A stretch of 64,000 nt of DNA. It comes from Apostichopus japonicus. Its lineage: Eukaryota > Echinodermata > Holothuroidea > Aspidochirotida > Stichopodidae. The notes under the pieces were generated by a model. It was not told the DNA's origin and made no database searches. It worked only from the letters and a program-made list of their open reading frames with translations. The stretch is from positions 15,801,594 through 15,865,593 of the forward strand of contig NC_092563.1 in NCBI RefSeq assembly GCF_037975245.1, read 5' to 3'. Positions 37,050 through 48,454 of this stretch are shown here, piece after piece. The translations under genes and the position numbers were made by a program. Position 1 is the stretch's first letter; each line of letters starts with the position of its first letter.

Positions 37050-37735
37050 TGATATTGCTGAATGCACCAGTTGCATGGAGATATCAATCTGGTAATTTTG
37101 CTGAAGGCACCAGTTGCAGGGACATAACAATTTGGTGATGTTGCTGAAGGCACCAGTTGCATGGAGATAACCATGTAATGATGTTACTGAGGGTAAACTG
37201 GTAGCATGAACATACAAGATGATGTTGAAGTCACCAGACGTAACATTGTGGTGATGTTGATAAAGGCAATAGCCACATGATCATAACAATATTATAAAGT
37301 AACCAAAGGCACCAGTTGCAGGGACATAACCATAAAGTGATGTTGCTGAAGGCACCAGTTGCATGGATATAACAATGTAATGATGTTACTGAGGGTAAAA
37401 TGGTAGCATGAACATACAAGATGATGTTGAAGTCACCAGATGTAACATTGTGGTGATGTTGATAAAAGCAATAGTCACATGATCATAACAAGATTATAAA
37501 GTAACTGAAGGCACTGGTTGCAGGAAGTAACCATAAGGTAATGTTGCTGAAGGCACCAGTCGTGTGGACATAACCATACAGTAATGATGCCGAAGGCACC
37601 AGTTGCAGAGACATAACCATAAGATGATGTTGCTGAAGGCACCAGTTGTATGGACATAACCATACAGTAATGATGCTGAAGGCACCAGTTGTATGGACAT
37701 AACCATGCAGTAATGATGCTGAAGGCACCAGTTAC
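37050..37735. repeat. GAAGGCACCAGT minisatellite 3' of the kinase gene
   Basis: More than ten variable units of about 40 bp containing GCACCAGT and GACATAACCAT. A 202-bp higher-order repeat is visible (GATGTTACTGAGGGTAAA at about 37180 and 37382). It starts about 50 nt after the kinase stop codon, so it may be transcribed as 3' UTR. Confidence 0.92.
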
Positions 37736-40609
37736 AGTGGCAAACTGATGATGAGATGCGTGGATGATATGGTGATGAAGCTGAAGACAGCAGTTGCATG
37801 ACCTCAGTAACTGTGCCAATGGAGCTTTCATATCAGTAAATCTGAACTGACGGTACCAGTCAATGCTTTGTCTTCCTGACGCAGCTGCAGATACCAGGGA
37901 AATAAGTCACACTACTCGTGACGTGACATGACTAAAGGCACCAGTCTGATAGTCATAGCAGTACCAAGTATGTTTTGGATTTACCAGTAAGATAGACGTA
38001 CCAATTCCATGGAGTAGCTGTAGATAGGAGCAGTGGAGGCTATGGGTAAAATACCTCAAAGGTGGTATCCCTTTTCATATTAACAAAAAAGTACTCTGTT
38101 TCCATTTTGGTAATTTCAAAATGTGCACTATTGCTATTTATAAAGTACTCTTTCAAAAACGAAAGACATTCCAATAACTGAAGTATGTGGTAGAGATCGC
38201 ACAGAGGGTCCATGGTATCTTACGTACAAGAATGTCACATCTCCAATCAGTCTATTTCAGCAGTTCTGTTTAATTTTGCTACTAGGGCCCCAGAATTATA
38301 CCGGTTGGATGGAGGCTTGGCACTAAGGGGCCCATTGGCACTAAAGGGACCAGACTTTATCAGAGTCTCAGTTTACTTCGATAGATCAACGGGCAGGGTG
38401 GGCCGATTGGGTTATCATTTCAAAGGACTTCAGGGCCCGCATAAATCCAGATACGTGCAAGATAGTAGGCTGTTTTTTTTGGGGGGGGGGGGGGGAATTG
38501 TTGTCATAGGCCGGATAGAAATCTGCTTATTAAAAACCTGTTGGCTATGTGCTAGTTAAGTTTAAAAAATGATACATTTATTTTTTGTCTTATTATCAAT
38601 TTTTTTTGTTAATGTAATACAAAAATTGATATTGGACTGTACCAGTATAAGGGGAGCCCTCACTAACATTCCATAGAATTTATTGTTCAAGAAAAGAGTG
38701 TATATCATTTCAAACAAGCTCAGAGGAGTAAGAATTTCATGCGTCTTTTCTCCTCACCACTTCACTGGTCATTATCCATTGATGTCCAATCTAACACCTC
38801 TTAGTTGGTCACAATTTAAAAAAAGAAAAATTATCTTATATTCTGATGACAATTTTGATTTTTTTATTGGTAACCCTTAACTTTGGCACTTCCTGCTTTT
38901 ACAACTTGGTTTTGGGTGTTTCTTTTTCAATTTCATGAAAACAGGTGGTGGATTGTATGGACATTTTTTTTTTCTGTTTCTAATGATAAGTTGACTTAAA
39001 ATGTGCTTGTCTGATACGCTTTGATCCAATGATGCAATGGTTTGTGGTGCTGTAATATGAATGATATACTATAATTTGTTTAATTATGTCTTCGTATTAA
39101 ATGGTGATGACTATTTTCTCCATCCCATACCCATTCGCGTAATTTGATGGCTGACAAAGTGATGTTTGCTGTGGCAGATCTAGGACTTAGTAGAGGGAGG
39201 TGGAGGGGGGAGGGCGGAGGGGTGAGTGCCAATGAGGTAGTTGAAACCAATTCCCATGTATGAAAGGGAGTCCTTCCTCAAAAAACACAAAAACATGTTA
39301 GACATGAAGAGGTGTGGAGGGGGGGGGGGGTTGAGGCATAGTTAGGCTAAATTTATTGTGTTAAGAACCATTTTTGTGTGGTTGAAGAGGGGGTGTAATC
39401 ATTCCCCCCCCACCACCACCACCACCAACATTGACTCCCAGATTTGCACCTGGTATGGATTGCATGCAGGTTCATTTAATCAGATAGGGGTGGATCACCC
39501 TCAGACTAGCAGTCTCCCAAACTATGTGACACAATCCCAAATCGTAGAAACTTGTTAGAGTTGGTTTTAACATTGAATATGTGGGTTTTACATTACATGT
39601 GTGGGCTTTACATAAAATCTCTAAGTAGGGAAAGTGGTATCAGTTAAAAGAAGGACCTGTGAAGTCAGTAAAATCATAAATTTCCAGTGGATTTATATTG
39701 TTAGTGTTTGCTGTGAAAATTATTTTAAGCTAAGTGCAATGTGTAGGTGACAAGCATAGGTTTGCCTTTAAGAGGCCGTGCAATCTTTATCGTAAACAGC
39801 TTTGTCAAAAGTATTCAATATGATGAGTCCACTTTCTGCCTGTGCTTTTCCCTCCCTCCCCCTCCCCGTCCCCTATTTTGTTTTCATTTCCTTTAGGAGA
39901 AAGAGATGGTGTTTGTAGTCTGAAATAAAAAATATCCATTTGAAAAGAAAGATTGGTTTCTTTTGATGGAGTGATCGGATAATAGAGGGAGGGGTGGGGG
40001 AGAAGGGGTGTTAAAGAGAATATGTACCAGGTAATTAAGTCTTAAAATTTATACATTTTGCATTCTCAATTGCCCTGCTATCCAGTGAGGAATCTGTATG
40101 GTTTTATTATGTGTGTGCAAAACTTCATTCCTTTGTCAACATAGGTTGGTTGTTTGTTTCTTTTCGAGTTAACCAATCTATGTTGAATAGCTTATAAATG
40201 TATTGATAATTGTTATAACTGATAAACGTCATTCAAAACTATGAATGAAATATATATATATATATATATATATGAAGACAAGAAAGAATGGTTGCTTGAT
40301 AAATGTCGTCTTTTATCTTTTCGAAATGTTATTCTAAATGTTCTGCATTCTGATTGGAAACATAACTACATGTTGTGATGACAGTATGTTGCAGAGGTTA
40401 ACAGTCGCTCCGCAATCTCCACAGGTGTAGGGACGGTGGACAAAGGATGGTTGGGGGGTTAGGGGTGGGGGTTACTTCCCTCCACTTTTGTCATTGAGAG
40501 AAGTAGTACCTTCTCACCGAACTTTCATAACTACGGATGCACTTCGGCGTTGCTGGATCATCCTTCTGTTGTGTCGTTTGTATTAAAAACAAAATCATTG
40601 ATCGATTTA
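37736..40609. other. Kinase 3' flank, no further gene recognised
   Basis: Low-complexity and G-rich stretches (38481-38494, 39314-39330). AATAAA at 39925-39930 could end a long 3' UTR of the kinase gene, but this is weak. A (TA)n run lies at about 40249-40272. No coding similarity was seen. Confidence 0.4.
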
Positions 40610-40615
40610 CACATG

Positions 40616-40904
40616 CAGGGATGTGCTCAGGAATATTTGAGTGCCGGGCAGATTGTGCGGTAGTGTGATCCACACCCTGGGAGAGGGATCTCATGGGTGG
40701 GGTACCCCCTCCCCAATGGACAAAATTTGCACATGAAGTATGCTTGGGTGGTTCTATTTTTCCTATTCTGTGCCATGTATTCTCACAGATTTTGGTTATG
40801 GTAACATTTGTTAAATTATCATCAAAAAAGTGTTTAAAATACTGTTTGTGCTGGGCGGCATTCAGAACTGCTGGGCGCAGCCGCCCAGTGTGAGCACATC
40901 CCTG
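40616..40904. mobile_element. MITE with CAGGGATGTGCTCA ends, 289 bp
   Basis: Perfect 14-bp inverted repeats CAGGGATGTGCTCA and TGAGCACATCCCTG, with CACATG directly outside both ends (40610-40615 and 40905-40910). The termini are hAT-like, although the visible duplication is 6 bp rather than 8. Confidence 0.8.
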
Positions 40905-40910
40905 CACATG

Positions 40911-42864
40911 AAATAGCTCTATTGAAAAGTATGACAAATCGGCTAACATTATCTGCTTATAGCTCCTCATGAGTAGTATGGTTCAATAGGGATAATTGGA
41001 ACTACAGCAAATATAGTAATAAGATAAATTATTTCCTGGGCTACTCTTGAATGCCTAAATTTCTCCATTTTTCGCAACACTCGTGTTCTTCTACTTGTGC
41101 ACAAACGAAAGTCCTGTTTCATGAAATCACAAAAAAAGAAGAAGATGTACACGGTTGCAGTTTCGGTACTTTTCGTGAAGGACGGGCGTATTGATATAGA
41201 CGCTCTGTAATATGTCAGTAGAGAGAGAAATCGTTCATCTGCCTAAGACAGTGGTATATCGAAATAGCGCCATGCTTTGTTCTTCCAACACTGATGGTTC
41301 TTGAACTTCTTGGCATATTAAAACAAGTTCTCTTGACACCATAAAGTGTGATATTGCTTATTATAATCCTTGCACAATGTCCGATGGAACTGTATCGTCT
41401 CTGTCACCCTAGGTATCACAGTACAGTACAATACAGAGGGGGAGGTATGGGGGGGGGCGTGGTGGAGATCGACCTGAAAGATCAAACAGCATACGTAATA
41501 AATGTCAACCAATAAACATCAAAATAATGTGTAAAACATTGTATAAGTAGAGTAGAAACACTGAGAAAGTGCCTGGAAAAGTTGACAGGAGAAATTTGGA
41601 AAATGGCACAGAGGGTGTAGTGGCTAGAACGGGATGGAAAGTACTACTAGTGACCTATATTTCTGTGCAGCATCATGAACCGGTGAAACTATTAAGCTCT
41701 TCATACAAACCAGGGACGACACAGTAGCAAAGAGGTTTACAATAATCGCAGGAGAAAGGGGCTTAAACGTGGCAGGCAGAAATATGACTTTTCTTGGGTG
41801 GGGTGGGGTGGGGGGCAGTAAATGAACTTATTCTATGTGCATCCCGTACCACAAATTCCAGCATTTTGGATGGTTTTGAAGAACCTTGTAATTTTAAATT
41901 ACACTTTAATTTTCCCACAAAAGGGCACTGTTTTCTTACAGTAGGGTTAGAGGGTTTACATCCCCGAAAAATATGGGATACAGAATAACCTGTTTCACAT
42001 TTTCATGAAAATCATAAAGTCACAAACGGGGGGGAATTGGACCTAATTGCCCAAGGGGCCCAGACCTGCACTCGACGCCTCCGCATATAGGCCTATAACT
42101 GAAAAAGATTGACATAGCCTCATGCCTCATATATAAACATCAAATATATTTTACCCTCGTTAATGGTAAATATTGCGATAATTCATATCTTTGGTGTTTT
42201 CTATATTGACGTAACTGTGTAAAACCGATAATTTGTTAGCTGATTAAAACAATCTATGCAGGGGCGTGAATCATGGGGGAGGGGAGGGAAGAAGCCCCCC
42301 CCCCCACTTTCTGAAGGATGGTAGACACAATATCAAATGTCGGATGTCCCACCCCTTCCCCTTCCCCAGGTTCAGTGACTGACTCGTGTAGGGGTTTACC
42401 TATTACGCTCATAATGAATTGCGTGTCTCATAAAAGGAGCTCAAATATTGTGGTATACATGAGATTAGTAGTTACTATTGTTTTTATTCTCATCTGCCCA
42501 ACCCCCCCCCCCCCCCGATGAAAAGTAAAACTTTTCAACTGGGTTGGAATAAGAAATCCGTTTCATTTATAGTGTAAATTAGATGAGGAACCGTGCCCAT
42601 ACATCGCAGAGGCTATCTGCTAAGCCACCAGATAATGAAAGCCCGCATCATTCTCTAAACTCCTTTCCAGTATATCATTTTTTATATTTTATAGTATGTA
42701 AATACTAAATACAATATGTAAATTATATTGTGCACTCAGTTTGGTTAGCAATGTAACTCATGATAGCTTTTTAAGTGTTCTTGAGATAATTATATATTTC
42801 ATAGGAGTTTTGAAACCGTAGTTACATATTTGTATTGTGCTAAGTTGCTATAGTCATGTTGTTG
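40911..42864. other. Spacer, no gene recognised
   Basis: AT-rich with G or C runs near 41448, 41805, 42295 and 42501. No exon-like segment or repeat with definable ends was found. Confidence 0.35.
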
Positions 42865-42872
42865 CTAGAACT

Positions 42873-43259
42873 CAGGGTTGTCCAACCTACGGCCCGCGGG
42901 CCACAGTCCGGCCCGCCGCAGGGTTGCGTCCGGCCCGCCAGAGATGCTCTACTGTGCGAAATTTTAGTGAGCAGATTTATTGATTTATATAATCAGTCAT
43001 TCGAACCTTCTGGGTCCAAAAAACTGCATACAGGTCAGTTTGTGTGACACTCTCTCAGTGGAGGGGGGGGGGGGGCGGCTGAACTTTATTCATCTGTTTT
43101 ATCAGGAAAATAAATCAGTGCGCTCCGCGCGCGTGCTCACATTTTGTTGCCTTGGGCTTCGGGCAAAAAATCGAAAATCGCGCGTAGGGTTCATGCGGCC
43201 CCCTCCTTCATCATAATCATTCCATGTGGCCCTCCTCTGCAAAAGGTTGGACAACCCTG
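42873..43259. mobile_element. hAT-type MITE, 387 bp
   Basis: Inverted repeats CAGGGTTGTCCAACCT and AGGTTGGACAACCCTG are perfect over 16 bp. The 8-bp flanks CTAGAACT and CTATAACT differ at one base. GGCCCGCGGGCC near the left end is a perfect palindrome. The end sequence resembles widespread Charlie/hAT elements of animals. Confidence 0.9.
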
Positions 43260-44372
43260 CTATAACTATACCTCAAGTTCTAGTTTATTAGTTATCTACA
43301 TGTATTCATAAAATCTTTTATTTGTGATTAAATTAACTGATGCCAAGTACAGAGTCGTTGACTAGGGTGGGGGGGGGGCAAGTGCAGCTGGCCCCTGAGA
43401 TTCCTACTTCCTAAATAAAATTAGGCCTACGATAATGTGAATGCCTGGATAGTATGAGCTATTTCAGGTAGGTTTAGCGAAATGTTCATATCATTTCTGC
43501 TGATTTCATTAGTCAGTAGTGTGTAACCTCAAGATTCTAGGCACGTATTGTAGGAATGGCGTTCCAAACATGCACAAGGTTTAGTTAAACCGCTCAACAC
43601 GAATATCTATATGTACGATCGCGGGTGTTATGACCGTGCGTTTAGAATAACAATAAACGTAGAGAGCTCTTACGATTTAACCTGCGTGAACAGTGTTGCA
43701 GTCTAATGTGAAACTACGGTTCAAAAATATATTTATTACGTCTATATGTTTTATATATCAGTTCCATTGTAAACCTTTATATCAGTTGCCCAGTGTTGTA
43801 GCTATGAATACTGAGGTACAATGCCCCTATACGGCCACCCACTCAGCTCATTTTGACCCCCGGTAGGTCCCTTTTTGACATGTAAAACAAATAATGATAA
43901 CAAAAACCTAACAATTAATTTACACCTAGATTCCCCATATGGGCTTCCCCTCAACATATATAGGCTACGGCTACCATTTAGAATGCCCTAGCGTGCTTTC
44001 ATATCTTCGATTACATGTTGTAAAACAATGAATAAAACGGAGCTTTCTAAAATAACATGAAGTCCTAGTTTTCACCTACAAAGTGATTTTACCGAATAAA
44101 ATGTTTCTACTTGACTTTTTTTTTGTGTTGTTAGAAGTGTAAATTTCTAAAACATGAGATCTCAAAATAAGGAATGTTTAGATGCAACTTACAAGGCCTG
44201 GGAAGTGCCATTTCCGGCAATCTGGGAGACATTTTTTGGCAAATAATTTCTTACTACGCTACGCGCCAAGTGATGGTGGCGCTCCTCTTATATAGTGTCC
44301 AGAGCCGTATATAGAGAGAGTTTGGCCAACTGGCGATTTGTGACGTCACACGCAAACCATGGGCATCAAAAT

Positions 44373-45586
44373 TAGTGTTTGCACGGGTTATCCGGGTACC
44401 CGGGTACCCGCCCGACGTGATACTACCCGGTTCCTAATTTATTACCCGAATCCTAAGCAAAGTGTGATTTAAAAAAAAAAAAAAATTGGCAAAGCGACGG
44501 TTAGGCACATTTCCCATTGACTTAGTGTGGTGTTAGGCTACAATGTGGTAGAAGATAACAGCAATAACGAATGGGCCCGTTCGACGCGATACTACCCGGT
44601 TCCTAATTTATTACCCGAATCATAGGCCTACGCAAAGTGTGATTGTTTAAAAAAAAAAATTGCAAACCGATTGTTAGGCTGATTTCCCATAGACTTAGTG
44701 TGTTGTTAAGCTACCATGTGTTCGAAGATAACAGCAATAACGAAAACTTTCCATAGATATCTTATAACTGCGTCACAATTTCAGCTAATAAACAGATGGC
44801 TAGGCTAGACTGCCCCCATTGACTTAGTGTGGTGTTAGGCAACCATGTGGTCGAACGTAACAGCAATTACGAAAGTATTCCATGGATGTCTTATAACTGC
44901 GTCACATCTCCAGCAAATAAACAGATGGTTAGGCTTAGCTAGATTTCTCATTGACTTAGTGTGGTGTTAGGCTACCATGTGGAAGAAATTATTATTTATT
45001 CATTCGTTTATTTCAAAGAAGGAAAGGCTGACAAGGAATTTTACGCGATGTTTATGGATTATAGACGGGATAACTAAAAAATAGTAATCGCAAGTGGCTT
45101 TTTACTAATCGTTTATTCCAAATGTGATCAAATTGCGCGAATCGCGCAATCTTGCGGCTAATAAGAACCCTGGGCCTGCATAATAGATAGTAGTAGTATT
45201 AAACACTGTTTAAGAGCTAAATTGGATATCTATATGGTTTGATCCAATAGACTTGCACGAGCTAGCATAAGCAGCGGCGGCAGTGCGATGTTAGTAGTAA
45301 TGCTAATTATTATTAAATAATTTATTTATTAACAAGTTAATGAAAGAAACAGAAGCAAATAAAAATTATTGAGGGAGGTTTTATACCTTATCTTACACCT
45401 ACGTATTTGAACATGAAAACATTGTCAGTAGAGAATATAATGCATTTATTACAGCATCCAATATGTAATTTCTTGAAAATCGTGATACACGAGGGTAAAC
45501 AATTTTTTTTTTCGGGTACCCGGATACCCGACGGGTAACGGCCCTCGGGTACCCGGTTCCCGAATTTTGGACCCGTGTAAACACTA
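44373..45586. mobile_element. 1.2-kb hAT-like element nested in the 5.7-kb element
   Basis: Ends TAGTGTTTGCACGGGT and ACCCGTGTAAACACTA are near-perfect inverted repeats. Flanks are a perfect 8-bp duplication ATCAAAAT (44365-44372 and 45587-45594). Both subterminal zones are rich in GGGTACCCG palindromes. The middle consists of diverged tandem copies with GACTTAGTGTGGTGTTAGGC (about 44520-44990). No transposase frame was found. Confidence 0.88.
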
Positions 45587-45699
45587 ATCAAAATAGGTCC
45601 AGTTGTCGTTACCAGTTGCGCGAAACACGAAAAACACCACACACAATATATAGCAGCTTTGCACTCTGTGCTCGTTGCGAACAAACGAAGCGACTCAGA

Positions 45700-45743
45700 A
45701 TGTCAGATTTTGACAGGCATACGAGGAACAAAATGGATATCAG
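45700..45743 (+). other. Possible first coding exon inside the 5.7-kb element
   Basis: ATG TCA GAT TTT opens a 44-nt segment (reads MSDFDRHTRNKMDI) ending in CAG followed by GTAATG, a usable donor. It lies shortly inside the left end, where an element's own transposase gene could start. No matching downstream exon was recognised, so this may be chance. Confidence 0.25.
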
Positions 45744-46029
45744 GTAATGAATTAGAGTATGCGTTAGTTAATGATATTTACGTTTTATCTTCACACCTGA
45801 AATGCATAGAAAACTAGCTGAAAACCTGTTATTACACTTGTTTTATTTTACGCCTCATACTACTAGTCCTACTTTAGTCATACAAACGAAAAGCACACAT
45901 CACAGTACTGGCTAGGCTAGATTACAGACGCACAACTATAGCATCAGGCCTACATTAATAGATCCTTCAATTAAATAAAGTAGGCCTACACAAAAAATGA
46001 CAATTTATGCTTCACTGATCTTTTCAGGT

Positions 46030-46345
46030 TTGCCAAAAAGTAGTTGTACCAGAGGTCATTGTATTAAACTCCAGAAGTTACATAGTAGGATTAATATTCG
46101 GCATAACTTTTTCTCTAAAGTCTAATACAACTTATACAAGGGTTGTGAATGAATGGAATGGTATGCCTGAGAAGGTTGAATTGCAAGTAGTGAATGGGTT
46201 TAAAAATACTTTGGATGAGTACATTAAGCATTGTAAGTGGGTATGACATTTGATGTCCTCGGTTTTATTCCTCTCATATAGCCTTAGGGTCCTTAATGGG
46301 GACTTGAATGTCTCTCCTGGTTTTTTTTCTACTAAACTAAACTAT
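46030..46345 (+). mobile_element. LINE 3' fragment, plus strand
   Basis: A decayed frame reads RVVNEWNGMPEKVELQVVNG and then FKNTLDEYIKHCKW before a stop. This resembles the C-terminus of another clade of LINE reverse transcriptases (typical FSxRVVNxWNxLP pattern). A short ACTAA-type tail follows near 46333. It is interrupted upstream by stops. Confidence 0.7.
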
Positions 46346-46671
46346 ATACTTGAGTGTAGGAGTTAGCAATAGTTGGGAGTCTGTGGGCAAACCTAAGACT
46401 GATATTGTGGTGTTAATTTCTCAGGAATGTAGTACTAGGCTATAGTAGGTGCAACAGATTGAATGGGTCTGTCAAGAAAAAAAAAAACCTGCAACAACTG
46501 AATACTGGTGTATGTTGTAGCTTATGTACTTTCCATTAACATATATACTATACGGTCATGTCCTTAATAAGGTTTAATGGATCACACTGACATAGTGTGC
46601 CTACTTGTCAGTGTTGTCAACTGAGCACAGGGCTGATGACATCATTCAGTTTGTTATTATGCAGACAGCAA

Positions 46672-46930
46672 ATAATAATAATAATAATAAGCAAATATTT
46701 ATATAGCGCTTTATGCAAAGGCCTCAAAGCGCTTAAAACAAGTACACAAATATGCAAGACAAATCACTGTAAATTTTGGAATAAATGTGTTTTTAAGAGA
46801 CGCTTAAAACAGTCAACCGATGGTGCATTGCGAATTGAAGATGGTAGATTGTTCCAGAGATGAGGTGCAGCAGAGATGAAGGCTCTTTCTCCATAAAACT
46901 TTGTGTTTGGGGTGTGGCTGGTGGCAAGAA
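46672..46930 (-). mobile_element. LINE 3' end (CR1/L2-like), minus strand
   Basis: The minus-strand frame reads FYGERAFISAAPHLWNNLP, then IRNAPSVDCFKRLLKTHLF and a stop at 46764, the classic C-terminus of CR1/L2-type reverse transcriptase. The 3' UTR has AAGCGCTTTGAGG and GCGCTATATAAATATT, ending in an ATT microsatellite. It is 5'-truncated. Confidence 0.85.
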
Positions 46931-47039
46931 GACACAAATGGCCATAATGATAATTATTAAAATACTTATTCTTCATACTGCCCTTACTGGCTTTACCTGA
47001 ACAGTGATGTATAAAAATGCAAGAAGTCCTTATGCTTTT

Positions 47040-48095
47040 CATTTAAGAATCGTTTCAGCCTGTCCTATTTCAAACATATGATTGGCAGGTTTCCACGTTA
47101 CATAGCTTATCAAAATGGAGCTGTTCTGTAAAGCAAGAAAATCACACATATGCATGCATACAAACACACTCATATAACAATTTCTGAATATCTTTTCAGC
47201 TGCCCAAAGGTACTGGAATGCAAGCTCTGTTGAGTGAATTAAAAAACCCTCATTGTACTCTTTTATTATGGTCAGCGTAGCTGGAACCCGAACCAGCAAT
47301 GATGGTGATGTGGATTTGACAGTACCTAGACAAGAATTCAATAGCTGCTTTGTGTTGAAGTGGGTTCAACTTGCTCAAGGCCATGACAGGATGATGACTA
47401 GACATCAGGATGAATTATCTGTTGCAGAGCTCTATAAACCAGGCAGTTGTTAAAACATCCATTGGGTGACCCTCACAGTCTACCAGGCACTGCATCGCAG
47501 AAGCAAAATGAAGTGTGTGTGATACCTTCATCTTATGAGAGTGGAATGGTATCAGTGTGGCCTCTGTCAATTTGGCTTCAAGTCTTTGTTTTCTTGAAAG
47601 CTGAGAAGATCTTTCAGTGGTTTCACACTGACCTCTGTACTTGACAATTCATGTGTATTTGCCAGCTCAGGAGGAAGCCAGATTTTAATTACATTAACCA
47701 ATGCTGACTTTTTTTTGGACATGTGGTACATCTGCAAGGAGGTGAAGGAAGCAGTTGGAGTTGCATGGATGTGGAATCTTGTTGATAGTCTGGCAGTCTT
47801 ATCCACAGATTATCCCAAAGCTTCTCCACATTGCCACATTCAGAACTTATTACATTGATAAACTTGAAAATTGCAGGAATCTAACGAAGCACCCATCAAG
47901 GGAATTTGTTTGTATAATTATTGAAAGCTTTGACCTTCTGATGTGACAGACTAATGTGAAATAAAGGGCAGTAGATTACCTTGTAAATGAACCTTGTTAT
48001 TGTTTGATTGTATCTAATGTTTGCAAAATTTTAAGTTGCATGCTACCAATTGAAACATAATTCTTTCTCTATTAATGGGATATAAATACTTCTCC
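47040..48095. other. Interior of the 5.7-kb element, unassigned
   Basis: A stretch near 47545-47640 reads CGLCQFGFKSLF in one frame and continues as LKAEKIFQWFHTDLC one base over, suggesting a decayed zinc-finger-like segment. A later frame (about 47690-47850) has FLDMWYICKEVKEAVGVAWM. These could be remnants of the element's transposase, but neither was recognised with confidence. Confidence 0.3.
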
Positions 48096-48099
48096 TTAA

Positions 48100-48454
48100 A
48101 GAGTGTGAAGACTCCCGCACAAAGAAACGTCTCATGCCGGTTATCTGACCTAGTTTCGAATGCGGTGTAACAGAAGTGTTAGACACCACCATTGATCCCA
48201 GAAAATACACACACAGCTTGCTACCATCTGTAAATAGACATTAGTGTACAGTCAATACAAACATCACGGTCAATACCCACAACACAGTGCACATAGCAGC
48301 GTGGACATCTCAGGTCTAGATAAAAGATAACAAGGTATCAGGTTTCATTACTGTCTGCATTTTGTAGCGACACAAAAAAAACTTCACTTGCAAGCCATGG
48401 AAAGTAAACTTTTTCAGAGCGCGGCATGCAGTTTAGGGCGAGTCTTCAATACCT
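48100..48454. mobile_element. TTAA-flanked MITE, copy B
   Basis: Homologous along its whole length to copy A at 25703-26058. Ends AGAGTGTGAAGACTC and GAGTCTTCAATACCT are inverted repeats; TTAA flanks both sides (48096-48099 and 48455-48458). It lies inside the 5.7-kb hAT-like element. Confidence 0.82.

Noticed and set aside
37475-37831. Three overlapping minus-strand frames of about 80-118 codons
   Set aside because: Different frames of the same minisatellite; all are open only because of the repeat.
45388-45684. 98-codon minus-strand frame
   Set aside because: Crosses the end of a hAT-like element and its GGGTACCC repeats; not conserved protein.
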